NCBI GenBank assembly: GCA_945788155.1
Contig: CALZKX010000162.1
Location: 1-10,885, forward strand
Source: an uncultured Flavobacteriaceae bacterium
Lineage (GTDB): Bacteria; Bacteroidota; Bacteroidia; Flavobacteriales; Flavobacteriaceae
Reading direction: 5' to 3'
Length of the DNA: 10,885 nucleotides
Below the pieces are notes generated by a model that was not told the origin of the DNA, did no database searches, and saw only the letters and a list, made by a program, of their open reading frames with translations. A program made the position numbers and the translations under genes. Each line of letters begins with the position of its first letter. Position 1 is the stretch's first letter. This document shows positions 1 through 6,986 of the stretch, in pieces.

Positions 1-801
1 GGTCTTACTTTAGAATCTCTAGTTAATCAAACATTACCTCCTAAACGACTAATTGTAGTAAACGACAATTCATCAGATAATACGCATCAAATAATTTCAA
101 AGTTTACCGGAAAGTATGATTGGATTTCTTCAATAAATATCACCTCATCTACTAAACATATTCCAGGAGCTAAAGTAATTAATGCCTTTTACGAAGGGCT
201 AAATACGCTCGATGAAGGCTATGATATCATTTGCAAATTTGATGCAGATATCATCTTTCCTAATAGTTATTTAGAAACCCTAACTATGATTTTTAAATCG
301 GATAAAAATATTGGAATCGCAGGTGGTATTCCATACATAAAAAAGGGTGGCAAATGGGTTTACGAAACTGTGGCTTCTAAAAATCATGTAAGAGGTCCTA
401 TAAAGTCTTATAGAAAAGGATGCTTTAAAGATATTGGAGGTTTAAAAAAATCGGTTGGTTGGGATTCTATCGATGTTTTATTAGCACAGTATTTTGGCTG
501 GAAAGTTCAAGCTAATAAAGATTTACACGTTAAACACCTTAAACCAACTGGAAAGACTTACTCAAAAAACACAAAATACTTAAGAGGTGAAGCTTTGTAT
601 AAAATGCGTTTCGGAATTATTTTAACTGTAATTGCTTCTCTTAAAAGCGCTCTTAATAAAAGAAGTTTTTCTTATTTTATTAATTCAATTATTGGCTATT
701 CTAAGGCTAAAAAAGAAAAACAAGCGTTTCTTGTTAATGAAAAACAAGGCAAGTTTATTAGGCAATTACACTGGAAAAATATTCGAAAAAAAATATTTTA
801 A
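1..801 (+). CDS. Family 2 glycosyltransferase, 5'-truncated by the window edge
   Basis: The frame is open from the first base, so only the C-terminal 266 residues are present. By analogy with GT-A enzymes about 15-20 N-terminal residues, including the first beta strand, are missing. Visible motifs (fragment numbering) are the nucleotide-sugar strand VVNDNSSDNT at about 19-28, the metal-binding DxD as FDAD with D81 and D83, and an acceptor-side GWDSID segment near 153-158. The last 100 residues are Lys-rich and end in a basic tail. Such enzymes transfer a sugar from an NDP-sugar to a lipid or polysaccharide acceptor at the inner face of the membrane; donor and acceptor cannot be read from the sequence. 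The ATG at 286 is internal because the DxD motif lies upstream of it. No partner gene for polysaccharide synthesis is in view; it probably belongs to a plus-strand cluster to the left. Confidence 0.87.
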   Translation, partial: GLTLESLVNQTLPPKRLIVVNDNSSDNTHQIISKFTGKYDWISSINITSSTKHIPGAKVINAFYEGLNTLDEGYDIICKFDADIIFPNSYLETLTMIFKSDKNIGIAGGIPYIKKGGKWVYETVASKNHVRGPIKSYRKGCFKDIGGLKKSVGWDSIDVLLAQYFGWKVQANKDLHVKHLKPTGKTYSKNTKYLRGEALYKMRFGIILTVIASLKSALNKRSFSYFINSIIGYSKAKKEKQAFLVNEKQGKFIRQLHWKNIRKKIF

Positions 802-802
802 A

Positions 803-836
803 TTGTTTAAAAATATTGTTTTCAGAATCATATTTG
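803..836 (+). promoter_or_regulatory. Possible Bacteroidota-type promoter for the tRNA-like gene
   Basis: TTG at 803-805 and CATATTTG at 829-836 resemble the Bacteroidota sigma-A elements TTG and TAnnTTTG, with 23 bp between them and seven of eight matches in the second box. Transcription would begin a few bases before the tRNA-like gene at 848. A motif this short occurs often by chance in AT-rich DNA, so this is tentative. Confidence 0.3.
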
Positions 837-847
837 CCGTCAGTTAC

Positions 848-921
848 GCCGATGTAGCTCAACTGGCTAGAGTAACTAATTTATAATCAGCAGGTCGTGG
901 GTTCGAGTCCCTCCACCGACT
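848..921 (+). tRNA. Degenerate tRNA, tRNA-Thr(UGU)-like but with UAU anticodon; possible pseudo-tRNA
   Basis: A 74-base cloverleaf can be drawn: acceptor 848-854/914-920, D arm 857-860/870-873, anticodon stem 875-879/887-891 with loop 880-886, T arm 897-901/909-913 with loop TTCGAGT at 902-908, and discriminator T921. The D-arm and T-loop signatures are intact. Pairing is poor elsewhere: two mismatches in the acceptor stem (848-854 against 914-920), two in the anticodon stem (875/891 and 878/888) and one T-T in the T stem. The anticodon at 882-884 reads TAT. From memory, the closest relative is bacterial tRNA-Thr(UGU), whose anticodon arm is CTGATTTGTAATCAG; most differences here would be G-to-A changes, including the middle anticodon base. 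It could be a decaying duplicate or a divergent functional tRNA. A terminator follows 10 bases downstream. Confidence 0.6.
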
Positions 922-930
922 CTTAAATAC

Positions 931-964
931 AACTTCAATTACCTAAAGTGATTGAAGTTTTTTT
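931..964 (+). terminator. Rho-independent terminator after the tRNA-like gene
   Basis: Bases 931-942 pair with 948-959 (12 bp with one G-U pair) around a CTAAA loop, followed by seven T residues at 958-964. This is a strong plus-strand terminator. It overlaps the stop codon of the convergent amidohydrolase gene. Read on the minus strand the same hairpin has only a weak T-tract, so it may also slow transcripts of the amidohydrolase operon. Confidence 0.85.
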
Positions 965-2339
965 ATTTATTGGCATTTCTTGCTGCAATGTCTTCCAGTT
1001 TTTTATCAATAGTTTCTTTAGACAACCATTGACCTCTTACCATAACTCCCGAAATATTTTTTAACGCTTTTAAATCACTTAACGGATTGTCATTTAACAA
1101 AATTAAATCGGCTGATAATCCTTCTTTGACTTCTCCATAATTATGTTCTTCACCAAAATAAATAGCTGGATTTATAGTTCCTGATTTTATAATTTCCAAA
1201 GGCGTTAATCCTGCTTTTTCCATGCCTTCAATTTCGTGATGTATTGAAAAACCAGGAACATTGAACAATTGTGGCGCATCAGAACCTAACAACATACCAT
1301 AACCTTCTTTTTGTAGTTTATATATTAATTCCCTTCTTATCTCATTAAATTGTTCCCATTGCGATTCGCTAAAATCTTCTGTGTCAGTATATTGAGGTTT
1401 TCTGTTTTTCCAATTATCCAGCGTGGTTTTTGCCATGTATTTCATTTCTGGTTCTTTTAATAGTTCGTCTGCTGTTATAGGCGCAAACCAACGTTCAAAT
1501 AAACTTTGTGTAGACACAATCCATACTTTATTTTCTTTTGACATAGTTACTAACTCATCAATATTTTCAATATTTACTAATGACGTAAAGCCATAACCAA
1601 AAAATCCATTTTCATTAGGATTTACATTAGCCCATTGTGGAACCAAACCTTCTAAAAATCCATCAACATGGTCGATGGATGCATAGCCACTTTCCATGGC
1701 ATGTCGCACACCAACATCCACAGGAACATGACCTGCAAAAGGAATATCCAATTCTTTAGCGGTTTTTACAGCTGCATCAAAAACTTCTAATTTAATTCCA
1801 GGATGGATTTTTAAAAAATCGTACCCTGTATTCTTATACTCAGTTACTTTTTCTACTGCTTCTCCTGTAGTTTTTATGGAATTTCCATTTAATGAAGGAC
1901 TGGAAGTATAAATCCTTGGTGATAAAATGTTGTTGCCTTTTGCTTTTTCACGCAGCTCCAAATGTGATGGATGACCAAGCATTCCTCTAATAGTTGTAAT
2001 GCCATTTGATAAATATAAAAACAATGTTTCATCAATTATATCAGGGTTGGAATTCGATGGTTGTGGAATATGTGCATGCATTTCAGCTAGTCCTGGCATT
2101 AAAAATTTACCACTTCCATCAATGGCTGTTTTATAGTTTTCAGTATTAGAAACGGACTCTGAGATTTTAGAAATCTCCCCAGAATCAATAATGACTTGTC
2201 GGTTTTCAATGATACTTCCTGTACGAACATCAACTATGTTAACATTTGAAATCAAAATAGCTGATTCACTTACTTTTTCTTGTGGGCTTGCGCATGAAAA
2301 AGTAGTACAAGTAATGATTATAATTATAACTCTTTTCAT
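963..2339 (-). CDS. Amidohydrolase family lipoprotein
   Basis: A 458-residue exported metal-dependent hydrolase of the amidohydrolase superfamily (imidazolonepropionase/prolidase-like branch). Residues 1-16 form a short lipoprotein signal: a Lys-Arg start, an isoleucine-rich core and a Cys at 16 preceded by TFS, a slightly off-consensus lipobox. The metal-site series is complete and in order: HAH (H88, H90) after MPGLAEM, K177 in FLKIH, H204 in AGHVP, H224 in IDHVDG and D354 in LGSDAP. The C-terminal beta-sandwich strands (about 403-440) are also typical. Family members hydrolyse C-N bonds in cyclic amides or dipeptides; the substrate here is unknown. It begins 11 bp after the alcohol dehydrogenase stop codon, so it is probably the last gene of the E1-bestrophin-dehydrogenase unit. 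The length is normal for the family. Confidence 0.9.
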   Translation of the reverse strand: MKRVIIIIITCTTFSCASPQEKVSESAILISNVNIVDVRTGSIIENRQVIIDSGEISKISESVSNTENYKTAIDGSGKFLMPGLAEMHAHIPQPSNSNPDIIDETLFLYLSNGITTIRGMLGHPSHLELREKAKGNNILSPRIYTSSPSLNGNSIKTTGEAVEKVTEYKNTGYDFLKIHPGIKLEVFDAAVKTAKELDIPFAGHVPVDVGVRHAMESGYASIDHVDGFLEGLVPQWANVNPNENGFFGYGFTSLVNIENIDELVTMSKENKVWIVSTQSLFERWFAPITADELLKEPEMKYMAKTTLDNWKNRKPQYTDTEDFSESQWEQFNEIRRELIYKLQKEGYGMLLGSDAPQLFNVPGFSIHHEIEGMEKAGLTPLEIIKSGTINPAIYFGEEHNYGEVKEGLSADLILLNDNPLSDLKALKNISGVMVRGQWLSKETIDKKLEDIAARNANK

Positions 2340-2350
2340 GAGGTTTAGTA

Positions 2351-3388
2351 TTAAAAGGAGTTGATAACCAAAACACCTTTATGTTTAAATTTATTCATAT
2401 TTGGTAAAGCTATAGTTGCTTCTTCTAAGGTAATGGTTTTTTCAATGAGTTTTTCAGGATGTAACTTCCCTTCAATTATCATTTTCAATATCTCAGGATA
2501 TTTATGAGCTTGCATACCATGACTACCAATAATTTCAAGTTCATCTGCTAAAACTCTATTCATTGGAATATTAGGATGTTTATGGTTTCCTGTCATCAAT
2601 CCAACTTGTATGTGCTTTCCTCTTTTTTTAAGTGATGCAATAGAATTAAGACATGTAATTTCACTTCCCAAAGCATCCATCGATACATGAGCGCCTCCTT
2701 TGGTGATTTCTTTAACAGCTTCAACTACGTTGCTATTTGAAGCATTAATTATTGAGTTTGCGCCAAGTTGCTTGGCCAATTCCAAAGTGTCTTGATTAAT
2801 ATCGATTGCTGTAACATGAGCCCCTAAAGCATTTGCAATCATGATGGCAGATAGGCCAACACCTCCACAACCATGAATGGTGACGTGTTGTCCTTCCGAT
2901 ACTTTTCCTTGTGCTACAATGCCTCTGAATGCTGTGATAAATCGGCATCCTAAAGTTGCTGCTGTGATATCATTTATTTCTTCTGGAAGTTTTACAAGAT
3001 TAGTATCAGCATAATCCAAGGCGACATATTCAGCAAACGAACCATGATGCGTAAATCCTGGTTGCGATTGATAATCGCATACTTGTTGATTACCTAATTT
3101 GCATTCTCCACATTTACCACATCCAGCTACGAATGGTATCGTTACTCTATCTCCAATTTTAAAGTTTTTGATGTTTTTGCCAACATCTGCAATGATCCCA
3201 GCCAATTCATGTCCAGGAATATGAGGTAATTTTATATCTGGATCATGTCCCATCCAACCATGCCAATCGCTTCTGCATAATCCAGTGGTGCTTACTTTTA
3301 CAACGACTCCATCACTTTTGGGAGTTGGATCTGGAATATCTTGAATGGTTATTTGGCCTTGAAATTTTTCGTAAATAGCTGCTCTCAT
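2351..3388 (-). CDS. Zinc-dependent alcohol dehydrogenase (MDR family)
   Basis: A 345-residue medium-chain dehydrogenase/reductase of normal length. Catalytic zinc ligands are C38 (GLCRSDWHGW), H60-E61 (GHELAG) and C148 (LGCRF). The structural zinc is held by C90, C93, C96 and C104. The Rossmann fold shows GCGGVG at 173-178 and an acidic residue, D196, at the end of the second strand, which favours NAD+ over NADP+. It should oxidise an alcohol or reduce an aldehyde in the cytoplasm; the substrate cannot be inferred. AGGAG lies just upstream of the ATG, an unusually clear ribosome-binding site for this group. The gene begins 14 bp after the bestrophin stop and ends 11 bp before the amidohydrolase start, which indicates co-transcription. 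Confidence 0.93.
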   Translation of the reverse strand: MRAAIYEKFQGQITIQDIPDPTPKSDGVVVKVSTTGLCRSDWHGWMGHDPDIKLPHIPGHELAGIIADVGKNIKNFKIGDRVTIPFVAGCGKCGECKLGNQQVCDYQSQPGFTHHGSFAEYVALDYADTNLVKLPEEINDITAATLGCRFITAFRGIVAQGKVSEGQHVTIHGCGGVGLSAIMIANALGAHVTAIDINQDTLELAKQLGANSIINASNSNVVEAVKEITKGGAHVSMDALGSEITCLNSIASLKKRGKHIQVGLMTGNHKHPNIPMNRVLADELEIIGSHGMQAHKYPEILKMIIEGKLHPEKLIEKTITLEEATIALPNMNKFKHKGVLVINSF

Positions 3389-3402
3389 TTCTCCTATATA
3401 AC

Positions 3403-4464
3403 TTACATCTGAACATTCAAATTTTCTGGATATTGTTTAGGAATGTCAGCATCATTTTCATCCAACATTTGGCGCAAATCAATTTCAATACCTCTCGAAA
3501 TTGTCGAAATCGGCACATCATTAGCAGTTCCCTCAAACGGATTTTCTCCTGCTCTACCTATACGCTCCATAGTATGAAAAATCCAAGATACAATTACCGA
3601 GAACGGAATAGCTGCCCAAATAAAATACTGACTAATTAGTGGAAAATCACTAAGAAGATTTTTTCCTATTTTATCAAATTCTGGAATCACACCAAATGGT
3701 AGCAACAAAATAAATGTCCAAATAAAATAATGACCAATTGTAGCATATTGCCTTGGGTAAGGAAAGTTTTTAATACGTTCAGATTTTCCTTGTAATGTAA
3801 ATAATTCTTCTAAAACATTTTCCAGTTCTAAAAATGAAAACTCCCAAACCAATCCTTGTTCTTTAAGTTTTTTTAAATGATTGGATTGTAAGTTCAAAAG
3901 AGCTGTTTGCTTATTTCCTTTTGAAAGCACGTATTCTCTTTCGTCATTACTTAAATAGGGTTTTAATTCTTCTTCTAAAGTATTTCTTCTTTCTGGTGTA
4001 TAAATCTCATCTTCCCATTCTTTATTGGATTTATGGTTCATGAACACTTCCCAAGATTTTCGTTGACGCATGGCATGTCTTAATGCTGTCATCCAACCAA
4101 TATGCCTATAAGTAAGTGTCTTTATTTCATTTCGCATGATATCTTCTGAAACAGGGCTATTAGTGTATTCATTTGTAATCATTGCTTTTACCTTCATTCC
4201 CCAAGTCCGAGATGTATTAACAATACCTCCCCAAATTTTTCTAGCTTCCCAAATACGACCATAAGCTGCATTGTTTTGAAATCCAATAACAAATGCTAGT
4301 GCTGTACCAACTAAGGCAATTGGAGTCCAAGGAATTTGCAACCATGTGAGTCCAAAAATTTTATACAATATTGTTGGAATTAAAGCAATAAAGAAAAAAA
4401 GCATGGTTTCCCAGCGTGTCCATCTGGCCATGTTTTTAACGGAATAAATTCGTTTTGTATACAT
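3403..4464 (-). CDS. Bestrophin-like chloride channel family protein
   Basis: A 353-residue membrane protein of the bacterial bestrophin (UPF0187) family. Four hydrophobic segments are visible near residues 21-41, 45-65, 243-262 and 277-297, with a long charged cytoplasmic stretch between the second and third, as in known bestrophins. Family signatures are GFQNNAAYGRIWEARKIWGG at 61-80, PYP at 235-237 and the acidic loop GENPFEGTANDVP at 306-318 after the last helix. Bestrophins form pentameric anion (or, in some bacteria, cation) channels; ion selectivity cannot be told from sequence. The gene sits 34 bp after E1 and 14 bp before the alcohol dehydrogenase in the same orientation. No functional link to either enzyme is evident. 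Confidence 0.88.
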   Translation of the reverse strand: MYTKRIYSVKNMARWTRWETMLFFFIALIPTILYKIFGLTWLQIPWTPIALVGTALAFVIGFQNNAAYGRIWEARKIWGGIVNTSRTWGMKVKAMITNEYTNSPVSEDIMRNEIKTLTYRHIGWMTALRHAMRQRKSWEVFMNHKSNKEWEDEIYTPERRNTLEEELKPYLSNDEREYVLSKGNKQTALLNLQSNHLKKLKEQGLVWEFSFLELENVLEELFTLQGKSERIKNFPYPRQYATIGHYFIWTFILLLPFGVIPEFDKIGKNLLSDFPLISQYFIWAAIPFSVIVSWIFHTMERIGRAGENPFEGTANDVPISTISRGIEIDLRQMLDENDADIPKQYPENLNVQM

Positions 4465-4498
4465 ACACTAATTTTTAATGTATGTAAAATACAAAAAC

Positions 4499-6586
4499 TT
4501 AATAACTCAGCAACTTCTTGATTTTTGCTTTCACTTTTTCCGTTGAAGGAATCATAGTTTGCTCTAAAGTAGAGTTTAACGGAATTGCAGGCATATTTTC
4601 ACTGCCAAAAGTCATAACAGGCGCATCTAAATATTGAAAACATTGCTCTTGAATTTTTCCAGCCAATGCTAATGCAAAACTATTATTGGAAGGCTCTTCG
4701 GTAACTACAAGGCATTTTCCAGTTTTCTTAACAGAATTCATGATAGTATTTTCATCTAATGGAAATAAAGTACGTAAATCAATAATTTCAATTTGGTCTC
4801 TCATATTTAATTCACCTGAAGCATTATAAGCCCAATGCACTCCCATTCCATAGGTGATAATTGTTAAAGTTTCTACATCTTCTTGTTTCCAAATTTCCTG
4901 TAAAACCCAAGCTTTTCCAAGTGGTAAAACATAATCTTCACTTGGCTCAACAGACGTTGCAGTTAAGGTTCCTGGAACTTTACTCCAATACAACCCTTTA
5001 TGTTCTAAAATTACTACAGGATTTGGGTCGTAATATGCAGCTTTCATCAAGCCTTTTAAATCGGCTCCATTACTTGGATAAGCTATTTTAATACCTCGAA
5101 TATTTGTAACCACGCTTTCTACTGAAGATGAATGGTAAGGACCACCACTTCCATAAGCACCTATAGGAACACGAAGAATCATACTCACAGGCCATTTGCC
5201 GTTAGAGAGATAACAACTTCTACTAACTTCGGTAAATAACTGGTTTAATCCAGGCCAAATATAATCGGCAAACTGAACCTCAACAATTGGCTTTAATCCA
5301 ACAGCACTCATTCCAACCGTTGAGCCAACAATAAAAGCTTCTTGAATTGGTGTGTTGAATACACGATCATCACCAAACTTCTGAGCTAACGTTGCAGCTT
5401 CACGAAATACACCTCCAAGTCGTCCTCCAACATCTTGACCATACAGTAAACATTCTTTGTGCTTTCGCATAAGTTCTTCAACTGCAAACAAGGCACAATC
5501 AACCATAACTACTTTGTCTGCGCCTTCAGGTTCACGTATTCCAGTCTCTTCTGTAATTGGTGTAGGGACAAAATCGTGAGTGAATAAATCTTCAGGTTTT
5601 GGATTATCGGCTTTTAAAGCTTTCTGAAAGTCTGCTTGCACCTCTGCGTAGGCAGAAGTCTCTATCTCGTTTATCTCTTTTTCGGTGAAACTATTATCTA
5701 ATAATTGTTGTTTTAAAACTGGATAAGGGTCTCGCGAACGTGCTTCGTCTAAATCGTCACGATACCATTCCATACGCACTCCAGACGTATGATGATTCAA
5801 CAAAGGAACTTTAGCGTGCACTAAAAATGGTCGACGTTCTTCTCTAATAGTTTTGATTACTTTTTTTAGAGCTTCATAACTTTCAATAAAATTCGCTCCA
5901 TCAATAGAAGTAGCATCTAAACCATGAAACCCTTGCGCATATTCAAAAGCATTTTGGGCTCTAGTTTCTGCTGCATTTGCTGAAATATCCCAACCGTTAT
6001 CTTGAACTAAATACAAAATTGGTATTTGCTTTAAGGCAGCCATTTGGAAGGCTTCGGCGACTTCGCCTTCGGTAATTGAGGCGTCGCCTAGGGAACAGAC
6101 TACAAGCCCATCCTCAATCCTTCCCAAAGGGAAGGAAGCTAAAGCGTGTTCACTTGTGATAGGATTTTTCATATCCTGTTTTTCGAGGTATTGCATGCCC
6201 ATAGCAACTCCAGTTGCAGGAATGGCTTGCATGCCTGTTGCTGAAGATTGATGCGGTATTTTAGGTTTATCAGCATCTTTTAAACTTGGATGACAGTAAT
6301 ATGTTCTACCTCCAGAAAAAGGGTCACCTCGTTTAGCCATAAGCTGTAACATTAAATCATAAGGTTGCATTCCAAACGATAATAACATGGCATCATCTCG
6401 ATAGTATGGAAACGCATAATCTTGTGGTAATAACTGCAATCCTAAGGCAATTTGTATGGCTTCATGCCCACGCGAAGTTGCGTGTACATATTTAGAAACC
6501 TGCTTAAAATTTGATTCATACAACTCTGTCATGGCTTTGGCTGTACAAAGTTTTGAAAATGCTTTTTTTAATATGTCTTTATTCAT
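4499..6586 (-). CDS. Fused alpha-beta E1 of branched-chain 2-oxoacid dehydrogenase complex
   Basis: At 695 residues this is the E1 alpha and E1 beta chains in one polypeptide, an arrangement I recall in Bacteroidota. The alpha part (about 1-335) has YRDD at 62-65, the thiamine diphosphate motif beginning GDAS at 167-170 and ending QDNG at 195-198 (the canonical start is GDG), and an NHHTSG loop near 264-269. The beta part (about 355-695) has GQDVGG at 383-388, the catalytic Glu E416 in PIQEAF, and GGPYHSSS at 481-488. E1 decarboxylates a 2-oxoacid and transfers the acyl group to lipoyl-E2. The aminotransferase and E2 genes upstream favour branched-chain oxoacids over pyruvate. Residues 150-161 come from a palindromic DNA repeat inserted just before the TPP motif. 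A 400 bp gene-free region precedes the gene, so it may have its own promoter. Confidence 0.92.
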   Translation of the reverse strand: MNKDILKKAFSKLCTAKAMTELYESNFKQVSKYVHATSRGHEAIQIALGLQLLPQDYAFPYYRDDAMLLSFGMQPYDLMLQLMAKRGDPFSGGRTYYCHPSLKDADKPKIPHQSSATGMQAIPATGVAMGMQYLEKQDMKNPITSEHALASFPLGRIEDGLVVCSLGDASITEGEVAEAFQMAALKQIPILYLVQDNGWDISANAAETRAQNAFEYAQGFHGLDATSIDGANFIESYEALKKVIKTIREERRPFLVHAKVPLLNHHTSGVRMEWYRDDLDEARSRDPYPVLKQQLLDNSFTEKEINEIETSAYAEVQADFQKALKADNPKPEDLFTHDFVPTPITEETGIREPEGADKVVMVDCALFAVEELMRKHKECLLYGQDVGGRLGGVFREAATLAQKFGDDRVFNTPIQEAFIVGSTVGMSAVGLKPIVEVQFADYIWPGLNQLFTEVSRSCYLSNGKWPVSMILRVPIGAYGSGGPYHSSSVESVVTNIRGIKIAYPSNGADLKGLMKAAYYDPNPVVILEHKGLYWSKVPGTLTATSVEPSEDYVLPLGKAWVLQEIWKQEDVETLTIITYGMGVHWAYNASGELNMRDQIEIIDLRTLFPLDENTIMNSVKKTGKCLVVTEEPSNNSFALALAGKIQEQCFQYLDAPVMTFGSENMPAIPLNSTLEQTMIPSTEKVKAKIKKLLSY
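6104..6139 (-). repeat. In-frame palindromic repeat inside the E1 gene
   Basis: CCTTCCC (6119-6125) and GGGAAGG (6129-6135) form a perfect 7 bp stem around AAA, followed on the coding strand by a tail ending GATGGGCTT. It encodes residues 150-161, including the peptide SFPLGRIEDG. The same type of element in the same frame occurs in the E2 gene at 9054-9088. I recall similar repeats scattered in flavobacterial genomes. Confidence 0.65.
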
Positions 6587-6650
6587 CTTTTATATGGCTT
6601 TCGAGGTATATGAAATGAGGTACTCATCTGTTCAAAAAAAATTCTTTTTT

Positions 6651-6855
6651 TTAGTTTATATTGTCTAACACTTCATATTGTTGGTTTACAGAAATTAAAA
6701 AAACACCCCTATTAGAGCTATGCTCTGTATCTTCAATGAAAATATATTTTCATTTTGATAATCCTTGAGTGGACATTCTTAATATTCAAATTTTTGACTT
6801 CAATTTCAGGTTCATATTCGTTTTCAACTTCTCTGTTGTCTTTTTGGTTTTTTAT
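6651..6855 (-). pseudogene. Possible frameshifted remnant of an unrecognised gene
   Basis: Two minus-strand frames without a good start abut here. The first, 6855 down to 6733, gives 40 residues including EVENEYEPEIEVKNLNIKNV. The second, 6749 down to 6651, gives 32 residues including EHSSNRGVFLISVNQQYEVL before a TAA stop. They overlap by 17 bases inside an AT-rich palindrome (6735-6754), where one indel would join them into about 65-70 residues. The residue composition looks protein-like and the strand is purine-rich as in real genes nearby, but no family is recognised and chance cannot be excluded. Confidence 0.28.
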
Positions 6856-6864
6856 TTATTCTTT

Positions 6865-6897
6865 AGACCTCACAGGTTTTAAAAATCTGTGAGGTCT
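6865..6897. repeat. Hairpin repeat, AGACCTCACAG type
   Basis: AGACCTCACAG at 6865-6875 pairs perfectly with 6887-6897. The stem extends inward through one G-T and three A-T pairs to a 3-base loop, about 15 bp in all. No T-run follows on either strand, so it is not a classical terminator. I recall this inverted repeat as a recurrent intergenic element in flavobacteria. Confidence 0.7.
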
Positions 6898-6902
6898 TGG
6901 TT

Positions 6903-6976
6903 GCGTTAAGGATTGCAGCGGCATCCTTTTGCCCAAGCAAAAGATATAGCGGAAAGCCTGACCCTTGTGGTAACGC
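6903..6976. repeat. Structured intergenic repeat bounded by GCGTTA/TAACGC
   Basis: The outer stem is GCGTTA (6903-6908) with TAACGC (6971-6976). The inner hairpin is CTTTTGC (6926-6932) with GCAAAAG (6937-6943) around CCAA. It begins about 10 bases past the aminotransferase stop codon on the minus strand. It is richer in G and C than its surroundings and matches, from memory, a repeat often found after genes in Flavobacteriaceae. Its function is unknown; mRNA 3'-end stabilisation is one possibility. Confidence 0.6.
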
Positions 6977-6986
6977 CCAAATTATT

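Larger units (their letters stand above)
6587..6986. other. Gene-free region between aminotransferase and E1
   Basis: This 400 bp stretch holds three things: a probable frameshifted gene remnant (6651-6855, minus) containing a perfect 20 bp AT-rich palindrome at 6735-6754; a hairpin repeat (6865-6897); and a structured repeat (6903-6976). Nearer E1 there are A8 and T8 runs (6634-6652) and a direct repeat of GAGGTA (6603-6608, 6617-6622). It must hold any separate promoter for E1, but I found no convincing TTG plus TAnnTTTG pair on the minus strand. Confidence 0.6.

Noticed and set aside
286..801. A 171-residue gene starting at the ATG at 286
   Set aside because: The same frame is open to the window edge and encodes the NDP-sugar strand and the DxD motif upstream, so this ATG is internal to the glycosyltransferase.
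632..886. Plus-strand frame overlapping the glycosyltransferase end and the tRNA-like gene
   Set aside because: It runs out of frame through a real gene and into a tRNA-like sequence, and its residues look like low-complexity shadow translation.
6047..6089. GC-rich patch in E1 with palindromes such as AGGCGTCGCCT (6079-6089) and GAAGGC...GCCTTC
   Set aside because: It encodes the conserved GDASITEGEVAEAF thiamine-binding segment; the symmetry follows from codons for Glu, Gly and Ala, not from an inserted repeat.
6603..6622. Direct repeat of GAGGTA with 14 bp spacing just upstream of the E1 start
   Set aside because: Two 6-mers in AT-rich DNA are weak evidence for an operator; no third copy or symmetry was seen.
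6634..6652. A8 and T8 runs as a terminator or promoter element for E1
   Set aside because: The hairpin would be A-T only with a 3-base loop and no G-C base; it is more likely simple AT-rich leader sequence.
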